A stretch of 64,000 nt of DNA from Propionibacteriaceae bacterium (GTDB taxonomy: Bacteria > Actinomycetota > Actinomycetes > Propionibacteriales > Propionibacteriaceae), in contig JAFKJK010000007.1 of assembly GCA_017306015.1 (NCBI GenBank), forward strand, positions 186,001 to 250,000. The letters are read 5' to 3'. The notes below the pieces were generated by a model. It had not been told where the DNA came from. It saw only the letters and a list, made by a program, of their open reading frames with translations, and made no database searches. Shown here in pieces: positions 9,401 through 16,628 of the stretch (position 1 is its first letter; each line of letters begins with the position of its first letter). The position numbers and the translations under genes are program-made.

Positions 9401-11931
9401 AGCAGCCGGTTGTTCTGCCGGGTGATGATGGTGTCGCCGACGCTGGCCTGGTTGCCGTCGGCGAGGTCGACCTCTCGGTCAGGGACGGTGCCGGCGAGGC
9501 GCCGGGTGCGGGCGCGTCGGTTGAGTTCTGTGACCCGGTCGCGGGTGGGGGCCAGCATGATCGAGTCGAGCCCGCGGTCACGGTCGGCGCTCCAGGCGTC
9601 GAACAGGTCGTCGGCCATGGTGGCCTCGTCGCCGACGTGGATACGGTGCTGGTCGAGGTAGAAGCCGAGGGCTGCGTTGTGCCCTTCGCGGAGGGCGAGG
9701 GAGGCGGAGCCTTCGGCTGGGTCGCTGAAGCGGACGAGTTCGGTCAGGCGTAGCGCGCCGTGTCGGGACTGGATGTCGCGGAGCACGCCGCCGGCGCCGA
9801 TGGCGGCCAGCTGCTGGTCGTCGCCGATCAGCCGAACGCTGCCGCCGCGGTCCAGAATGTAGCGGACGGCCGAGTCGAGGGAGACGGTGTCGGCCATGCC
9901 GGCTTCGTCGATCACCACAAGGGTGCGGGGGCCGATGAGCCGGTTCCAGTCGGTGGTGTCGTGCTGTCCGAGGTCCCAGACGAGTTTGGCGAGGGTGTCG
10001 TGGTGGCTGTCCATCTGGGCGCCGAGTTGGGCGGCGGCAGCGGCGGAAGGTGCCAGCCCGACGACGTTGCCGCCGGAGCCGATCCAGGCGCGGGATAGGG
10101 CGTCCATGGCGGTGGTCTTGCCCGATCCGGCCGGTGCGATCGCGAGCTGAAGCCGGGCGCCGGAGGTGGCCATTTCGCGGACCAAGAGCACCTGGCCGGG
10201 GTTGAGCCGCACCCGGTTCGCTTCGGATTCGAGCAGGGCCAGGTCGATGGCGGTGGGGTCGGCGACCATGCCGCCCCGCAGGCCGGCGAAGGTCACGAGA
10301 CGCTGTTCGGCGTCGAGGATGCGGCTGGAAGTGAACAGCTGTGACCCGGCGACGGTATAGACGCTCTGGCCGTCCATGCGCCGCAGCGGTTCGGGTTCGA
10401 GGACGCCGTCGGTGGCTCGGGTGATCGGTACGGACCGGGCGATCACGGCGCCGATCAGCTGGCCGACCCAGGCCTCGGTCTGCTCGCGAGGCACGCCCGC
10501 CCGCCGGACCTGCCGCTGCGCTTCGGCGCGGAGGTGCCAGTCCTGCCAGCTGGAGCGGGTGGTCTCCATCCGGTCCAACATGGCGCCGACAGTTTCGTCG
10601 AACCACTTCTGGTCCAGTTCTTGGAGCGTTCCGTGATCGGGTCGCAACGCCCGGTGCAGCATCGCCCGCAAGCCTCGTTCTCCGCCCAGCACTTCGAGCG
10701 CTTGGGCCAGCCAGGTGGCGCGCTGGTCGGTGAGACTGCGCGGTTCGTGCTTGGCCTCCCGGGTCTCCAGGGTCGCCTGTTGGGCCAGGGCGACGGCCTC
10801 CACCGGCGTCGGGGGACGGCCGTGCTGGCGCTGGAAGGCGGCGGCCAGGACGCGGCGGCGGGACTCGATGCTCTGGCGGCGTTGCGACCAGCGCGTGTTG
10901 AGGGCGGGTTCGATGCCGACGACCTCACGGACGGGGAGCTTGCGCCGGTCGGGGTTGGGTCGTTCCTCGAACCGCAGCCCGAGCGACTCGATGAGGTGCT
11001 GTTCGAGGGCGGTGTTGTAGGTCTCAGACGCAGCGACGATCGCCTTGAACAGGACGCGGCCGTCGATGGACAGCCAGCGTCCGTCGGTCACGGTCTGGAG
11101 CTTGTTCGCGACCGCGATGTGGGTGTGCAGGTCGGGGTCGCCGGCGCGGGAGTCGCGGTGGGTGAAGGCGGTTCCGATGAGGCCGCAGACGTCGACCTGC
11201 CGGATGCCATTGGTGCCGGTGCGGGTGTACAGGGCGGTGCGTTCGATGAACGCCAGGGCCTCGGCCACTGCGGCGTGGTGGGCCTGTTCGATCGTCGCGG
11301 CGGTTGTCGGGTCGGCGAGCGCCCACAGGCTCGACACGCTCTTGACGGGGGAGAAGGTCAGGTCGTAGCCGGCCACGGCGGTGGTCTTCTGCCGGGACAG
11401 CTTGGCAATGTGACCGGCGAGTTCGCGGGTGTCGAGCGGCTTGCGGCCGTACTGCTTCTCGAACATCGCCAGCGCCACCTCGGAGCGGACCCTGGCCCGG
11501 GCCTCGATCGAGTTCTTGGTGTCGAGGGGGAGTCCACGGGACTTGTTCAGCAGCTCCAGGCGGCGGGCGACCTCTACCCGGAACGGGCTGATGTCGTCAC
11601 GGTAGATCCGGAACGGCTGCCCCAACCTGGTCGCCGCCTGGAACTCCTGTTCGCTGGCGTCGGTGCCTTCCAGTGCGGCGGCGCGTTGCTGGGCCAAGGG
11701 GTGCATCCCGGCGCCGAACAGCGACAGCATCTGCTCGGCGGTCACCAGGTCGCCGGCGGCCAGGCCGTCGATGCCGGCCATGCCGGTCCCAACCCAGCGT
11801 CCGGGCGTCTCGCCCTTCTCGGTGTAGTAGGACGCCAGCCCGCTGTAGCCCTTCTCGGTGCTGTCCATGGCAGCCACCTGCCGGGTCAAGTAGTCGTACC
11901 CCGACCCAGCGGTGAGGCGGTGCAGGCTCAT
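6451..11931 (-). CDS. MobF-family relaxase / SF1 helicase fused to a DnaG-type primase core
   Basis: This conjugative relaxase of the TrwC/TraI (MobF) type has about 1,826 residues. The relaxase domain fills the first 300 residues and carries the metal-binding HTH motif in LHTHIAVANKLQT near residue 270. A superfamily 1 helicase follows: PAGSGKTT near 600, VVIDEAGM near 675, GDDQQLAAIGAGG near 690 and YTMLTRGRHH near 930. The last third matches the catalytic core of DnaG primase: RFRDRITFPI, GFVGRRH, then PKYLNTAETPLF, and a TOPRIM fold with VEGPFDAIA near 1595 and DPDPAGR near 1645. The DnaG zinc-binding domain is missing. ATG 11931 is preferred because GGGG lies about 8 bases upstream; GTG 11937 is the alternative. 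One polypeptide would nick, unwind and perhaps prime the transferred strand. Confidence 0.9.
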   Translation of the reverse strand: MSLHRLTAGSGYDYLTRQVAAMDSTEKGYSGLASYYTEKGETPGRWVGTGMAGIDGLAAGDLVTAEQMLSLFGAGMHPLAQQRAAALEGTDASEQEFQAATRLGQPFRIYRDDISPFRVEVARRLELLNKSRGLPLDTKNSIEARARVRSEVALAMFEKQYGRKPLDTRELAGHIAKLSRQKTTAVAGYDLTFSPVKSVSSLWALADPTTAATIEQAHHAAVAEALAFIERTALYTRTGTNGIRQVDVCGLIGTAFTHRDSRAGDPDLHTHIAVANKLQTVTDGRWLSIDGRVLFKAIVAASETYNTALEQHLIESLGLRFEERPNPDRRKLPVREVVGIEPALNTRWSQRRQSIESRRRVLAAAFQRQHGRPPTPVEAVALAQQATLETREAKHEPRSLTDQRATWLAQALEVLGGERGLRAMLHRALRPDHGTLQELDQKWFDETVGAMLDRMETTRSSWQDWHLRAEAQRQVRRAGVPREQTEAWVGQLIGAVIARSVPITRATDGVLEPEPLRRMDGQSVYTVAGSQLFTSSRILDAEQRLVTFAGLRGGMVADPTAIDLALLESEANRVRLNPGQVLLVREMATSGARLQLAIAPAGSGKTTAMDALSRAWIGSGGNVVGLAPSAAAAAQLGAQMDSHHDTLAKLVWDLGQHDTTDWNRLIGPRTLVVIDEAGMADTVSLDSAVRYILDRGGSVRLIGDDQQLAAIGAGGVLRDIQSRHGALRLTELVRFSDPAEGSASLALREGHNAALGFYLDQHRIHVGDEATMADDLFDAWSADRDRGLDSIMLAPTRDRVTELNRRARTRRLAGTVPDREVDLADGNQASVGDTIITRQNNRLLRVAANDWVKNGDRWTVVSVHDKRGIRARHTQSGRLVTLPADYVAEQVELGYASTTHTAQGITADTMHGLLVGTESRQQAYTMLTRGRHHNAAYVVVVGDGDLHTTIRPETVNPLTPTDLLEAILARDESPVSATTALRDAADPARLLHQAVARYSDAIGFAAAHIAGAVGIRGLERRVEEALPHITSADGWPSLKAELLLVEADGGDAIQALARAAAEPVSSVQDPTAVLAWRVADRRGRHGGGPLPWLGGIPSEIGEHRLWNPYLTARADLIRQLTQEIRNQHDRLPAWVSATSTPQSDVIAEVEVWRAATGTPGSDLRPTGERQHATAAARYQGQLDHRLEISQNSALDEWRALLNDISPRVLADDFAPTLARRLSQLSSSRINVPRLIGQAAGQGALPDDHAAAALWWRMSRHLTPAVAEAADTAHHLATQWLDQLTHNVGEDAARDLTASPWWPALVTTIERGLQHGWPLDQLIDQAQRAGTDETDPCQTWVWRLSLLTDPIPLADEDHDLADDEPPADLWDGHQPSPEAAADHTSREAARAETPEPEANEDEPFDLDAEQELAIEATVRRGLPVPAPTDAEVRAMLDYRDTWHDSPARDRLIHVNDLTADYYQRCFTDSWARAYVTERFGQDLADSAYRPGYAPAGWTSLVTYLRSHHITDQEMLAAGVATRASTGRLIDRFRDRITFPIANTDGTVIGFVGRRHPDLTDNEGQGPKYLNTAETPLFRKGDQLFIPGTVHNDATPVLVEGPFDAIAVDIATEGALSGVAALGTSLTARQAIQLRGLCRQLILATDPDPAGRAAAERAYWLLTATGLNPTVARLPSGSDPADLLARGNAAALVTALNQAARLAELLIDDRLANLPPDAAALQATAVLAAQPPDRWLPGCDRIAEETGLPSGFIRSALVSMVRGWNSDPRRAAEQQLDSIRETKRRFGAGSTRTDAAGRHEQVNTSGAARARDWGVDRRSTPADRGLPR

Positions 11932-11936
11932 CGTCA

Positions 11937-11976
11937 CACCCCACTAAGCCGACGAGACGCCCTCGATTCGGACACC
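11937..11976 (-). promoter_or_regulatory. Transfer-region 40-bp box, copy A (upstream of relaxase)
   Basis: Read on the minus strand, this begins GGTGTCCGAATCGA and ends CTCGTCGGCTTAGTGGGGTG, directly before the relaxase start. It matches copies at 12122-12162 and 14951-14990. The last bases also act as the ribosome site of the relaxase gene. A shared promoter or operator is inferred from its position before three transcription units. Confidence 0.6.
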
Positions 11977-12121
11977 GCCGGCCGAGAACTTCGCGAAGTT
12001 GTGGATGCTCCCGGCCGTGGCCGCTCCCGGCCCGGAGGCGCTCATGCAAGAGGTGTGAGGGACTCGGAAACCTGGACTTCGCTTCGGGGGGACATCGTGT
12101 GGTCGCGAACTCGTCGGGCTC

Positions 12122-12162
12122 GGTTGTCCGAATCGAGGGGGTCTCGTCGGCTTAGTGGGGTG
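12122..12162 (+). promoter_or_regulatory. Transfer-region 40-bp box, copy B (upstream of the small-gene operon)
   Basis: This is nearly identical to copy A over 39 aligned bases (two differences seen by eye), on the opposite strand. It lies 35 bases upstream of the ATG at 12197. Copies A and B point away from each other, so the relaxase and the small-gene operon would be controlled together. Confidence 0.6.
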
Positions 12163-12196
12163 AGGAACCCAAGGGATCGAAGGAGCAGGAAGCCCG

Positions 12197-12502
12197 ATGA
12201 GTGGTAGCCAGAGCATGCGACAGCGGGCCCGGCGCCGGGTCGCCGAGGCGCTGATGGTCAAGACGCGCGAGCGTCTCGCCAGAGAGAAGCGGTTGACCGA
12301 CCAGGCGGTAGCCGTGCTGTCCGCGATCGCCGAGCGGGACGCCGCCGTGACGCGCGCCGAGCAGGCCGCATCCGCAGCGATCCGCAAGATGCTCGACGAG
12401 GGGCTGACGCCGGCCGACGTAGCGGACTGGTGCGGCGGCGAGCTGAACGCCCGGGACGTCTCGCGCCTGGAGAAGGTCCTGACCGCGATGGAGGAGGGCT
12501 GA
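12197..12502 (+). CDS. Small basic hypothetical protein, possible DNA-binding accessory
   Basis: This 101-residue, highly charged, mostly helical protein starts with a basic stretch (RQRARRRVAEAL) and a heptad-like region. Its C-terminal part, LTPADVADWCGGELNARDVS, could form a helix-turn-helix. It is the first gene of the rightward operon behind box copy B; AAGGAG lies 12 bases and AGGAAG about 5 bases upstream of the ATG. Size, charge and position opposite the relaxase recall small accessory proteins of mobilisation regions, but no family is recognised and this role is inference only. Confidence 0.6.
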   Translation: MSGSQSMRQRARRRVAEALMVKTRERLAREKRLTDQAVAVLSAIAERDAAVTRAEQAASAAIRKMLDEGLTPADVADWCGGELNARDVSRLEKVLTAMEEG

Positions 12503-12505
12503 CTT

Positions 12506-13366
12506 GTGCGGTGGCGAGGCGCGTGGGCGGTCGCACAGCTCACTGGTGTGATCGTGAGCACCTTGATCTGGATTCTCGTGGCCGGCTTCTCGCCAGGTCT
12601 ACTCGCGGCGACGGTGGGTGTCGGCGTCTTGTTCCTCATCGGACGGAGCAGCCGCGTGGGGCTGTGGTGGCGGTTCGCGGCGCGCCCCGCGACCCCTTTC
12701 GAGGAGCGGAGGGTTCTGGCAGCCGTTGTGCCGATCGCGTCGCTGCGCGGACGTCGCCAGCCGAGGGTGTGGCTCGCTTCACGGCCGGCTGGCCGTGCCA
12801 CGGTGATGCCCACGGCGACCGACCTGCTGGTCAGCCGGGCGTTGCTGCAGCAGATCGTGATCGGAGAGATCAGGCACGACCAGGTCTGTGTGCTGGTCAG
12901 TCAGGCGGCCGGGCGGGAGCCGGTGGACCACTCGCGGCTGGTGGCGGCCGTCGGCGTGTACTGCAGCCCGTGGCTCGTCATCGAAACCGTTGTGGCTTCG
13001 TTCGGGCTGGTTGCCCGCGGCGCGCCGGTGCTGTCGCTGTCATGGAAGGGCCGATGGCTCATCCTCGCGGTGGCGCTGGCGGACAGCGCACAGGCCGGGC
13101 ATTGGCCGGCGTTCCTCGGCCTCACTGCGGCGGGGCTGCTGGCCGCGACCACGCCTCACTTCCGCCGGCGCTGGGAAGCGACCCTTCGCCGGCTTGAGGA
13201 TCGCCGGGTAGTCGCCGACGGCCTCGCTCCGGTTCTGGCCTCGATGATCCGCCGCCAGCGACGCGGCCTCGCCGACGAGGAGCGCGCCGAAGCGCTCGAG
13301 CTGCGGGCAAGCGCTTCGCGTTCGGTAGCCGATTACGCGATGGGAGGCCAGAGCGATGCGCGCTGA
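12506..13366 (+). CDS. Membrane protein of unknown function
   Basis: This 286-residue protein starts at GTG 12506, three bases after the preceding stop and just behind a GGAGGAG ribosome site. Two hydrophobic segments lie near the N-terminus (VIVSTLIWILVAGF and LLAATVGVGVLFLIG) and two to three more in the middle (about residues 150-215). The tail is rich in arginine and glutamate. The section between the membrane segments loosely resembles the layout of integral-membrane M48 peptidases, but the HExxH zinc motif is absent, so no enzyme function is claimed. The next gene overlaps its 3' end by 11 bases. Confidence 0.65.
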   Translation: MRWRGAWAVAQLTGVIVSTLIWILVAGFSPGLLAATVGVGVLFLIGRSSRVGLWWRFAARPATPFEERRVLAAVVPIASLRGRRQPRVWLASRPAGRATVMPTATDLLVSRALLQQIVIGEIRHDQVCVLVSQAAGREPVDHSRLVAAVGVYCSPWLVIETVVASFGLVARGAPVLSLSWKGRWLILAVALADSAQAGHWPAFLGLTAAGLLAATTPHFRRRWEATLRRLEDRRVVADGLAPVLASMIRRQRRGLADEERAEALELRASASRSVADYAMGGQSDAR

Positions 13367-13820
13367 CATCGAGGACACGTCCGCTGGCCTGCGGACCTGG
13401 GCCAGGGGTATCTACCCGCTCGAGGCCGGGGTGGAGCTACTGATCCGCACCAGCGGCGGACGATTCGCAGGCGCCAGCCAGCCTTGGGTTCGGCCCGGTG
13501 AAGATTCCGGCTGGTGGTGGGTCGACGTCACCGAGATGAACGAGTTCAGCTTCGGCGTCCTGTCCGGCGGTGAGGCACGCCTGCTCCGGATAGCCGCGTC
13601 GCTGCTTGGGGGCGCCCCGGTCGACCTTCACAACGCGACCCCAGGCCTGGATCGCGACCACGTGCAGCTCCTCCTGGCAGCCGTCGCCCACTCCAGCGGC
13701 AGCCCCGAACACAGAGGAGGCCTGGTCGCCGACCCCCAGGGCCGCCTGGTCGGTCGGGATGGCATCGGGCTGAGCTCCGAACGTCTGGGAAGCCTCTACC
13801 CTTGGCCGGCGGGCGGGTGA
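13356..13820 (+). CDS. Hypothetical soluble protein
   Basis: This 154-residue protein has no membrane segment or signal peptide. It overlaps the upstream gene by 11 bases, and the next gene overlaps it as GTGA, so it lies inside a tightly packed operon. It has a tryptophan-rich patch (DSGWWWVDV near residue 53) and a glycine-rich helix (SFGVLSGGEARLLRIAASLLGG). No family is recognised. Its codon usage and packing support a real gene. Confidence 0.6.
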   Translation: MRADIEDTSAGLRTWARGIYPLEAGVELLIRTSGGRFAGASQPWVRPGEDSGWWWVDVTEMNEFSFGVLSGGEARLLRIAASLLGGAPVDLHNATPGLDRDHVQLLLAAVAHSSGSPEHRGGLVADPQGRLVGRDGIGLSSERLGSLYPWPAGG

Positions 13821-14485
13821 AGGTGCAGAGTCGTTCAATGGCAGCGCCCGCCCCCGGCACCAGGCCACCAGATCCACCGCCACCCGGACCGCTACCAGGA
13901 ACCGAGCCCCTCACAACGGGGAACATCCGACGACTGTGCCTGATGACGGTGCTCCACCTGGATCCGGGCGTGCTCGGCTTCATGCTGTTCGTCGCTGCCG
14001 TGGTCGGCGCCTTCCAGCTGAGCGGTGACGTGGTGGTGGGCAGACCTCCGGACGTGGCCGAGGCCGGAGTCTGGGCGGCTAGCGTTTTCGTCTTCTGTCT
14101 GCTCAGCGTGCCGTTCTCGTTCCTGTGGACGCTGAGACGGCTCCGGAGGCACGGGTGGGTCGTCGGCTACTTCGATCAGACCGCTACCTTGCTCGTCCAC
14201 GCCGACGTAGACGGTTCCTGGGAGATGTCCGACCACCACGCTGCGAAACGAGGCCGACAGCTGGCTCAGCCGTTCCGGCAGGCCGTCTTCCGGCACCTTG
14301 CTGACGAGGCGGACCGTAACCGTGCGGTCATCGTCGCGACAACCTTGGTACCCAAGCTCGCCAGCAGCTACCAGGCCGACATGCCCGGGCTGAAAGTCAT
14401 CGACGACAGAGGGCGCGACCCTCTCGGCAGGCGCCTCCTCTACTTGCGGCGAGACCCCACCGAACACCCGGACGCGGCGAACTGA
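13817..14485 (+). CDS. Membrane-anchored hypothetical protein
   Basis: About 222 residues. The GTG at 13817 overlaps the previous stop as GTGA and is preferred; TTG 13802 and ATG 13838 are alternatives. A proline-rich start precedes two hydrophobic segments (HLDPGVLGFMLFVAAVVGAF and VWAASVFVFCLLSVPFSFLW). A soluble C-terminal domain of about 110 residues follows, with WEMSDHHAAKRGRQLAQPF and a hydrophobic core. The spacing is faintly like an acetyltransferase fold, but this is too weak to call. It ends the operon that starts at 12197. Confidence 0.55.
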   Translation: MKVQSRSMAAPAPGTRPPDPPPPGPLPGTEPLTTGNIRRLCLMTVLHLDPGVLGFMLFVAAVVGAFQLSGDVVVGRPPDVAEAGVWAASVFVFCLLSVPFSFLWTLRRLRRHGWVVGYFDQTATLLVHADVDGSWEMSDHHAAKRGRQLAQPFRQAVFRHLADEADRNRAVIVATTLVPKLASSYQADMPGLKVIDDRGRDPLGRRLLYLRRDPTEHPDAAN

Positions 14486-14950
14486 CCGGCTTCGCCACAG
14501 GCCGGAGCCAGACTCTCCCGCGCCGCCTGAACTCCTGGATGGCTAGCGGGGCGGCCAGTTCGGGGAAGCGGTCTTCCCACAGCTCTCGGCACCGTTCGGA
14601 AGCTTCAGCCGCGGCCAGGACCGGCGCAGCAGCACATCGCTGAGCAACGCTTCCTGGAGTTGTCTGGTCCTTCGCGGACCACGCTCTCGTACAGCTTCTC
14701 GACGCCACCGGTCGTGCACAGGTCGGCTGTGGCGTCCGGTCCCCACTAGGCGCCCAGCGGAAGCACCACGATGCCGTCGGCGGGTCCTCTGCCGGCTCCC
14801 CTAAAGGGTTGTCAGGTCTCCACCAAACGGTTCCCCGGTGCGCACGTGCACCGGATCCAGGACCAACGTCCGCGGGCCCCCGGCCAAGCGGGCTGCACCC
14901 CTGCCGGCCCCAGTCGCGTCCGGGGCCATATCTGAAACTGATTCGCCGGG
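14486..14950. other. Gap without a convincing gene
   Basis: These 465 bases contain only short overlapping frames on both strands with no recognisable protein. The right end leads directly into box copy C. Confidence 0.5.
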
Positions 14951-14990
14951 GGTGTCCGAATCGACCCTGGCTCGTCGGCTTAGTGGGGTG
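14951..14990 (+). promoter_or_regulatory. Transfer-region 40-bp box, copy C (upstream of the anti-restriction genes)
   Basis: The left part (GGTGTCCGAATCGA) and right part (CTCGTCGGCTTAGTGGGGTG) are identical to copy A, while the central six bases differ. Conservation of the two flanks with a variable centre is what a bipartite binding site or promoter would show. The next gene starts at 15019. Confidence 0.6.
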
Positions 14991-15018
14991 ACCACCCAGA
15001 GAACGATCGGAGCCGGCA

Positions 15019-15180
15019 ATGGTGAAGGACGACTACGAGATCAGAGGCGGCGTTCCGGCCGACCTCCCGCTGATCCGGCAGGACTTGCTCGACCAGATCG
15101 CGGACCGACGCGCCGCCCGCGCAACCCCGCATGAACTGGCCGAACTCGTGCGGGAGTACCGCGAACTGACAGGTCGGTGA
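15019..15180 (+). CDS. Small hypothetical protein (53 residues)
   Basis: This short frame runs from an ATG 28 bases after box copy C to a TGA that overlaps the start of the ArdC-like gene. It encodes an acidic/basic helical protein (central part LIRQDLLDQIADRRAA, ending REYRELTGR) without cysteines or membrane segments. CGGAG lies about 7 bases upstream of the ATG. Translational coupling to the next gene and its position behind the conserved box support it as real. Function unknown. Confidence 0.5.
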   Translation: MVKDDYEIRGGVPADLPLIRQDLLDQIADRRAARATPHELAELVREYRELTGR

Positions 15181-16280
15181 TGCAGATGGTCCGCACGCCG
15201 TACTCGCCCGAGGATCGCGATGCCGCCGAAGCCGGGCGCCGAGAAGCGATCGAGCAGATGCACCGCGAACTGGCCGATGAGCTCGCCACGTTCGATGATC
15301 GCGAGAACTGGCAGAGATGGCTGATCTTCGCCGGCTCGTTCCACCAGTACTCGTTCCTGAATACCTGCCTGATCCTTATGGCTAAGCCCGAGGCCACCCT
15401 CGTCGCCGGCTACCGGGCCTGGCAAGCAAAAGGGCACCAGGTGCGGCGCGGCGAAAAGGCCATCAAGGTCTTCGCGCCCATCACCCGCAAGGTCCCGATC
15501 GAGGACGCCAACGGCAACCCCGTCCTCGACGGCCACGGACGTCCGCGGCACCGCTACCAGCTGGTCGGGACGAAAGTGGCCAGCGTATTCGATGCGTCCC
15601 AGGTCGACCCACCGCCCCAGATCGAACGCCCGCAACCCCGGCTGTTGGTCGGTCAAGCGCCGTCCGGGCTGTGGGACGCACTCACTGAACTGCTGGCTGG
15701 CGAAGGCTTCACCGTCACCAGGGGCGACTGCGGGGCCGCGAACGGGCTCACTGACTTCGCCACCAAGCAGGTGCGGGTTCGTCCCGACGTGGACGACGCT
15801 CACGCGGTACGAACGCTCTCGCATGAAGCCGGTCACGTCCTCACCATGGAATCCGACGACATCGCCGCCTACGGATTGACACAGTGCCGCGGCATCAGCG
15901 AGGTGATCGCGGAGTCAGTCGCTTACCTCGTGACCCGGGCACACGGACTGGACGCCGGCCAGTACACCTTCAACTACGTAGCGGGCTGGGCCACTCAGGC
16001 GGTTGGACGCGGCAGCGACACCCGCACCATCGACCAAGTCGTCAAAGCAACCGGAGACCGAGTCATCGCCGCAGCACACCGCATCCTTGCTCACACCCAA
16101 CCCCCCACCGACGCCACCAACGACCTACTCGCCACTCACGAGGCGCTCACGCTCGGCGCCGCCCCTATCACGGCGCCGGCCTGGGAGACCGTGGCCGCTA
16201 GAAGGGGCCACCGAGCAGACGGGCACGCAGCGGCGACGAGATCGACGGACCTCGGCCGTCGGCAAGTATCAGCGAGGTGA
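15180..16280 (+). CDS. ArdC-like anti-restriction protein (ssDNA-binding N-domain plus HExxH-type peptidase domain)
   Basis: About 366 residues in two parts. Residues 15-150 match the ArdC N-terminal single-stranded-DNA-binding family (NWQRWLIFAGSFHQYSFLN, then GYRAWQAKGHQVRRGEKAI and VFDASQ). Residues 180-300 form a zinc-metallopeptidase-like domain with the HEAGH motif in LSHEAGHVLTM near 222. ArdC of plasmid pSa protects entering single-stranded DNA from host restriction, and the combination is common on conjugative elements. Here it overlaps the stop of the 53-residue gene (TGATG; GTG 15177 is an alternative start) and lies behind box copy C, so it is probably expressed with the transfer genes. 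Confidence 0.8.
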   Translation: MQMVRTPYSPEDRDAAEAGRREAIEQMHRELADELATFDDRENWQRWLIFAGSFHQYSFLNTCLILMAKPEATLVAGYRAWQAKGHQVRRGEKAIKVFAPITRKVPIEDANGNPVLDGHGRPRHRYQLVGTKVASVFDASQVDPPPQIERPQPRLLVGQAPSGLWDALTELLAGEGFTVTRGDCGAANGLTDFATKQVRVRPDVDDAHAVRTLSHEAGHVLTMESDDIAAYGLTQCRGISEVIAESVAYLVTRAHGLDAGQYTFNYVAGWATQAVGRGSDTRTIDQVVKATGDRVIAAAHRILAHTQPPTDATNDLLATHEALTLGAAPITAPAWETVAARRGHRADGHAAATRSTDLGRRQVSAR

Positions 16281-16283
16281 CGC

Positions 16284-16628
16284 GTGGCCCAGCATCTGTC
16301 GCCAACAAAGGCACTGCCTCGAGATCGTCCCCTGCGTAGCGACTCGGGCCTCGCCCAGGCTCACCTCGCCCACGCGGCACACGAGTTGCTGAGCCAATCC
16401 GACCCGAGCGGCAAGGCTCTTGCCCTCGCCGCGCGAATCCTTGATGTCCAGGACATGCTCAGCGAGGCGACGGGGCCCGCGTCATCGGTGCCCCCGAGTG
16501 GGGGAGCGACACCGTCGCTTGAGGCCGCCGTCCACCATCTCGTCCTGGCCGCGGACTCTGTGGCGAAGATTGCGTTGGCCGAGCTTCGACGAGTCCTCGT
16601 CGAGATGAACGACCATGGCTGGTGTTGA
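16284..16628 (+). CDS. Hypothetical protein
   Basis: This 114-residue, mainly helical protein starts at GTG 16284, three bases after the ArdC-like gene. The next gene overlaps its 3' end by 14 bases, so both belong to the same operon. It is rich in alanine, histidine and leucine, with no membrane segment and no recognisable motif. The pair with the following gene may be functionally linked. Confidence 0.5.
   Translation: MAQHLSPTKALPRDRPLRSDSGLAQAHLAHAAHELLSQSDPSGKALALAARILDVQDMLSEATGPASSVPPSGGATPSLEAAVHHLVLAADSVAKIALAELRRVLVEMNDHGWC

Noticed and set aside
10534..12207. 557-residue frame on the plus strand
   Set aside because: Antisense of the relaxase domain, with low-complexity Gly/Ala/Val/Asp composition, no ribosome site and no family; the relaxase on the other strand has clear motifs.
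12506..13366. Membrane M48-type peptidase
   Set aside because: The membrane layout is suggestive, but the HExxH zinc motif is absent.
14397..14746. Minus-strand frames in the gap before box copy C
   Set aside because: Two frames overlap each other and the end of the upstream gene, are rich in Arg and have no recognisable motif.
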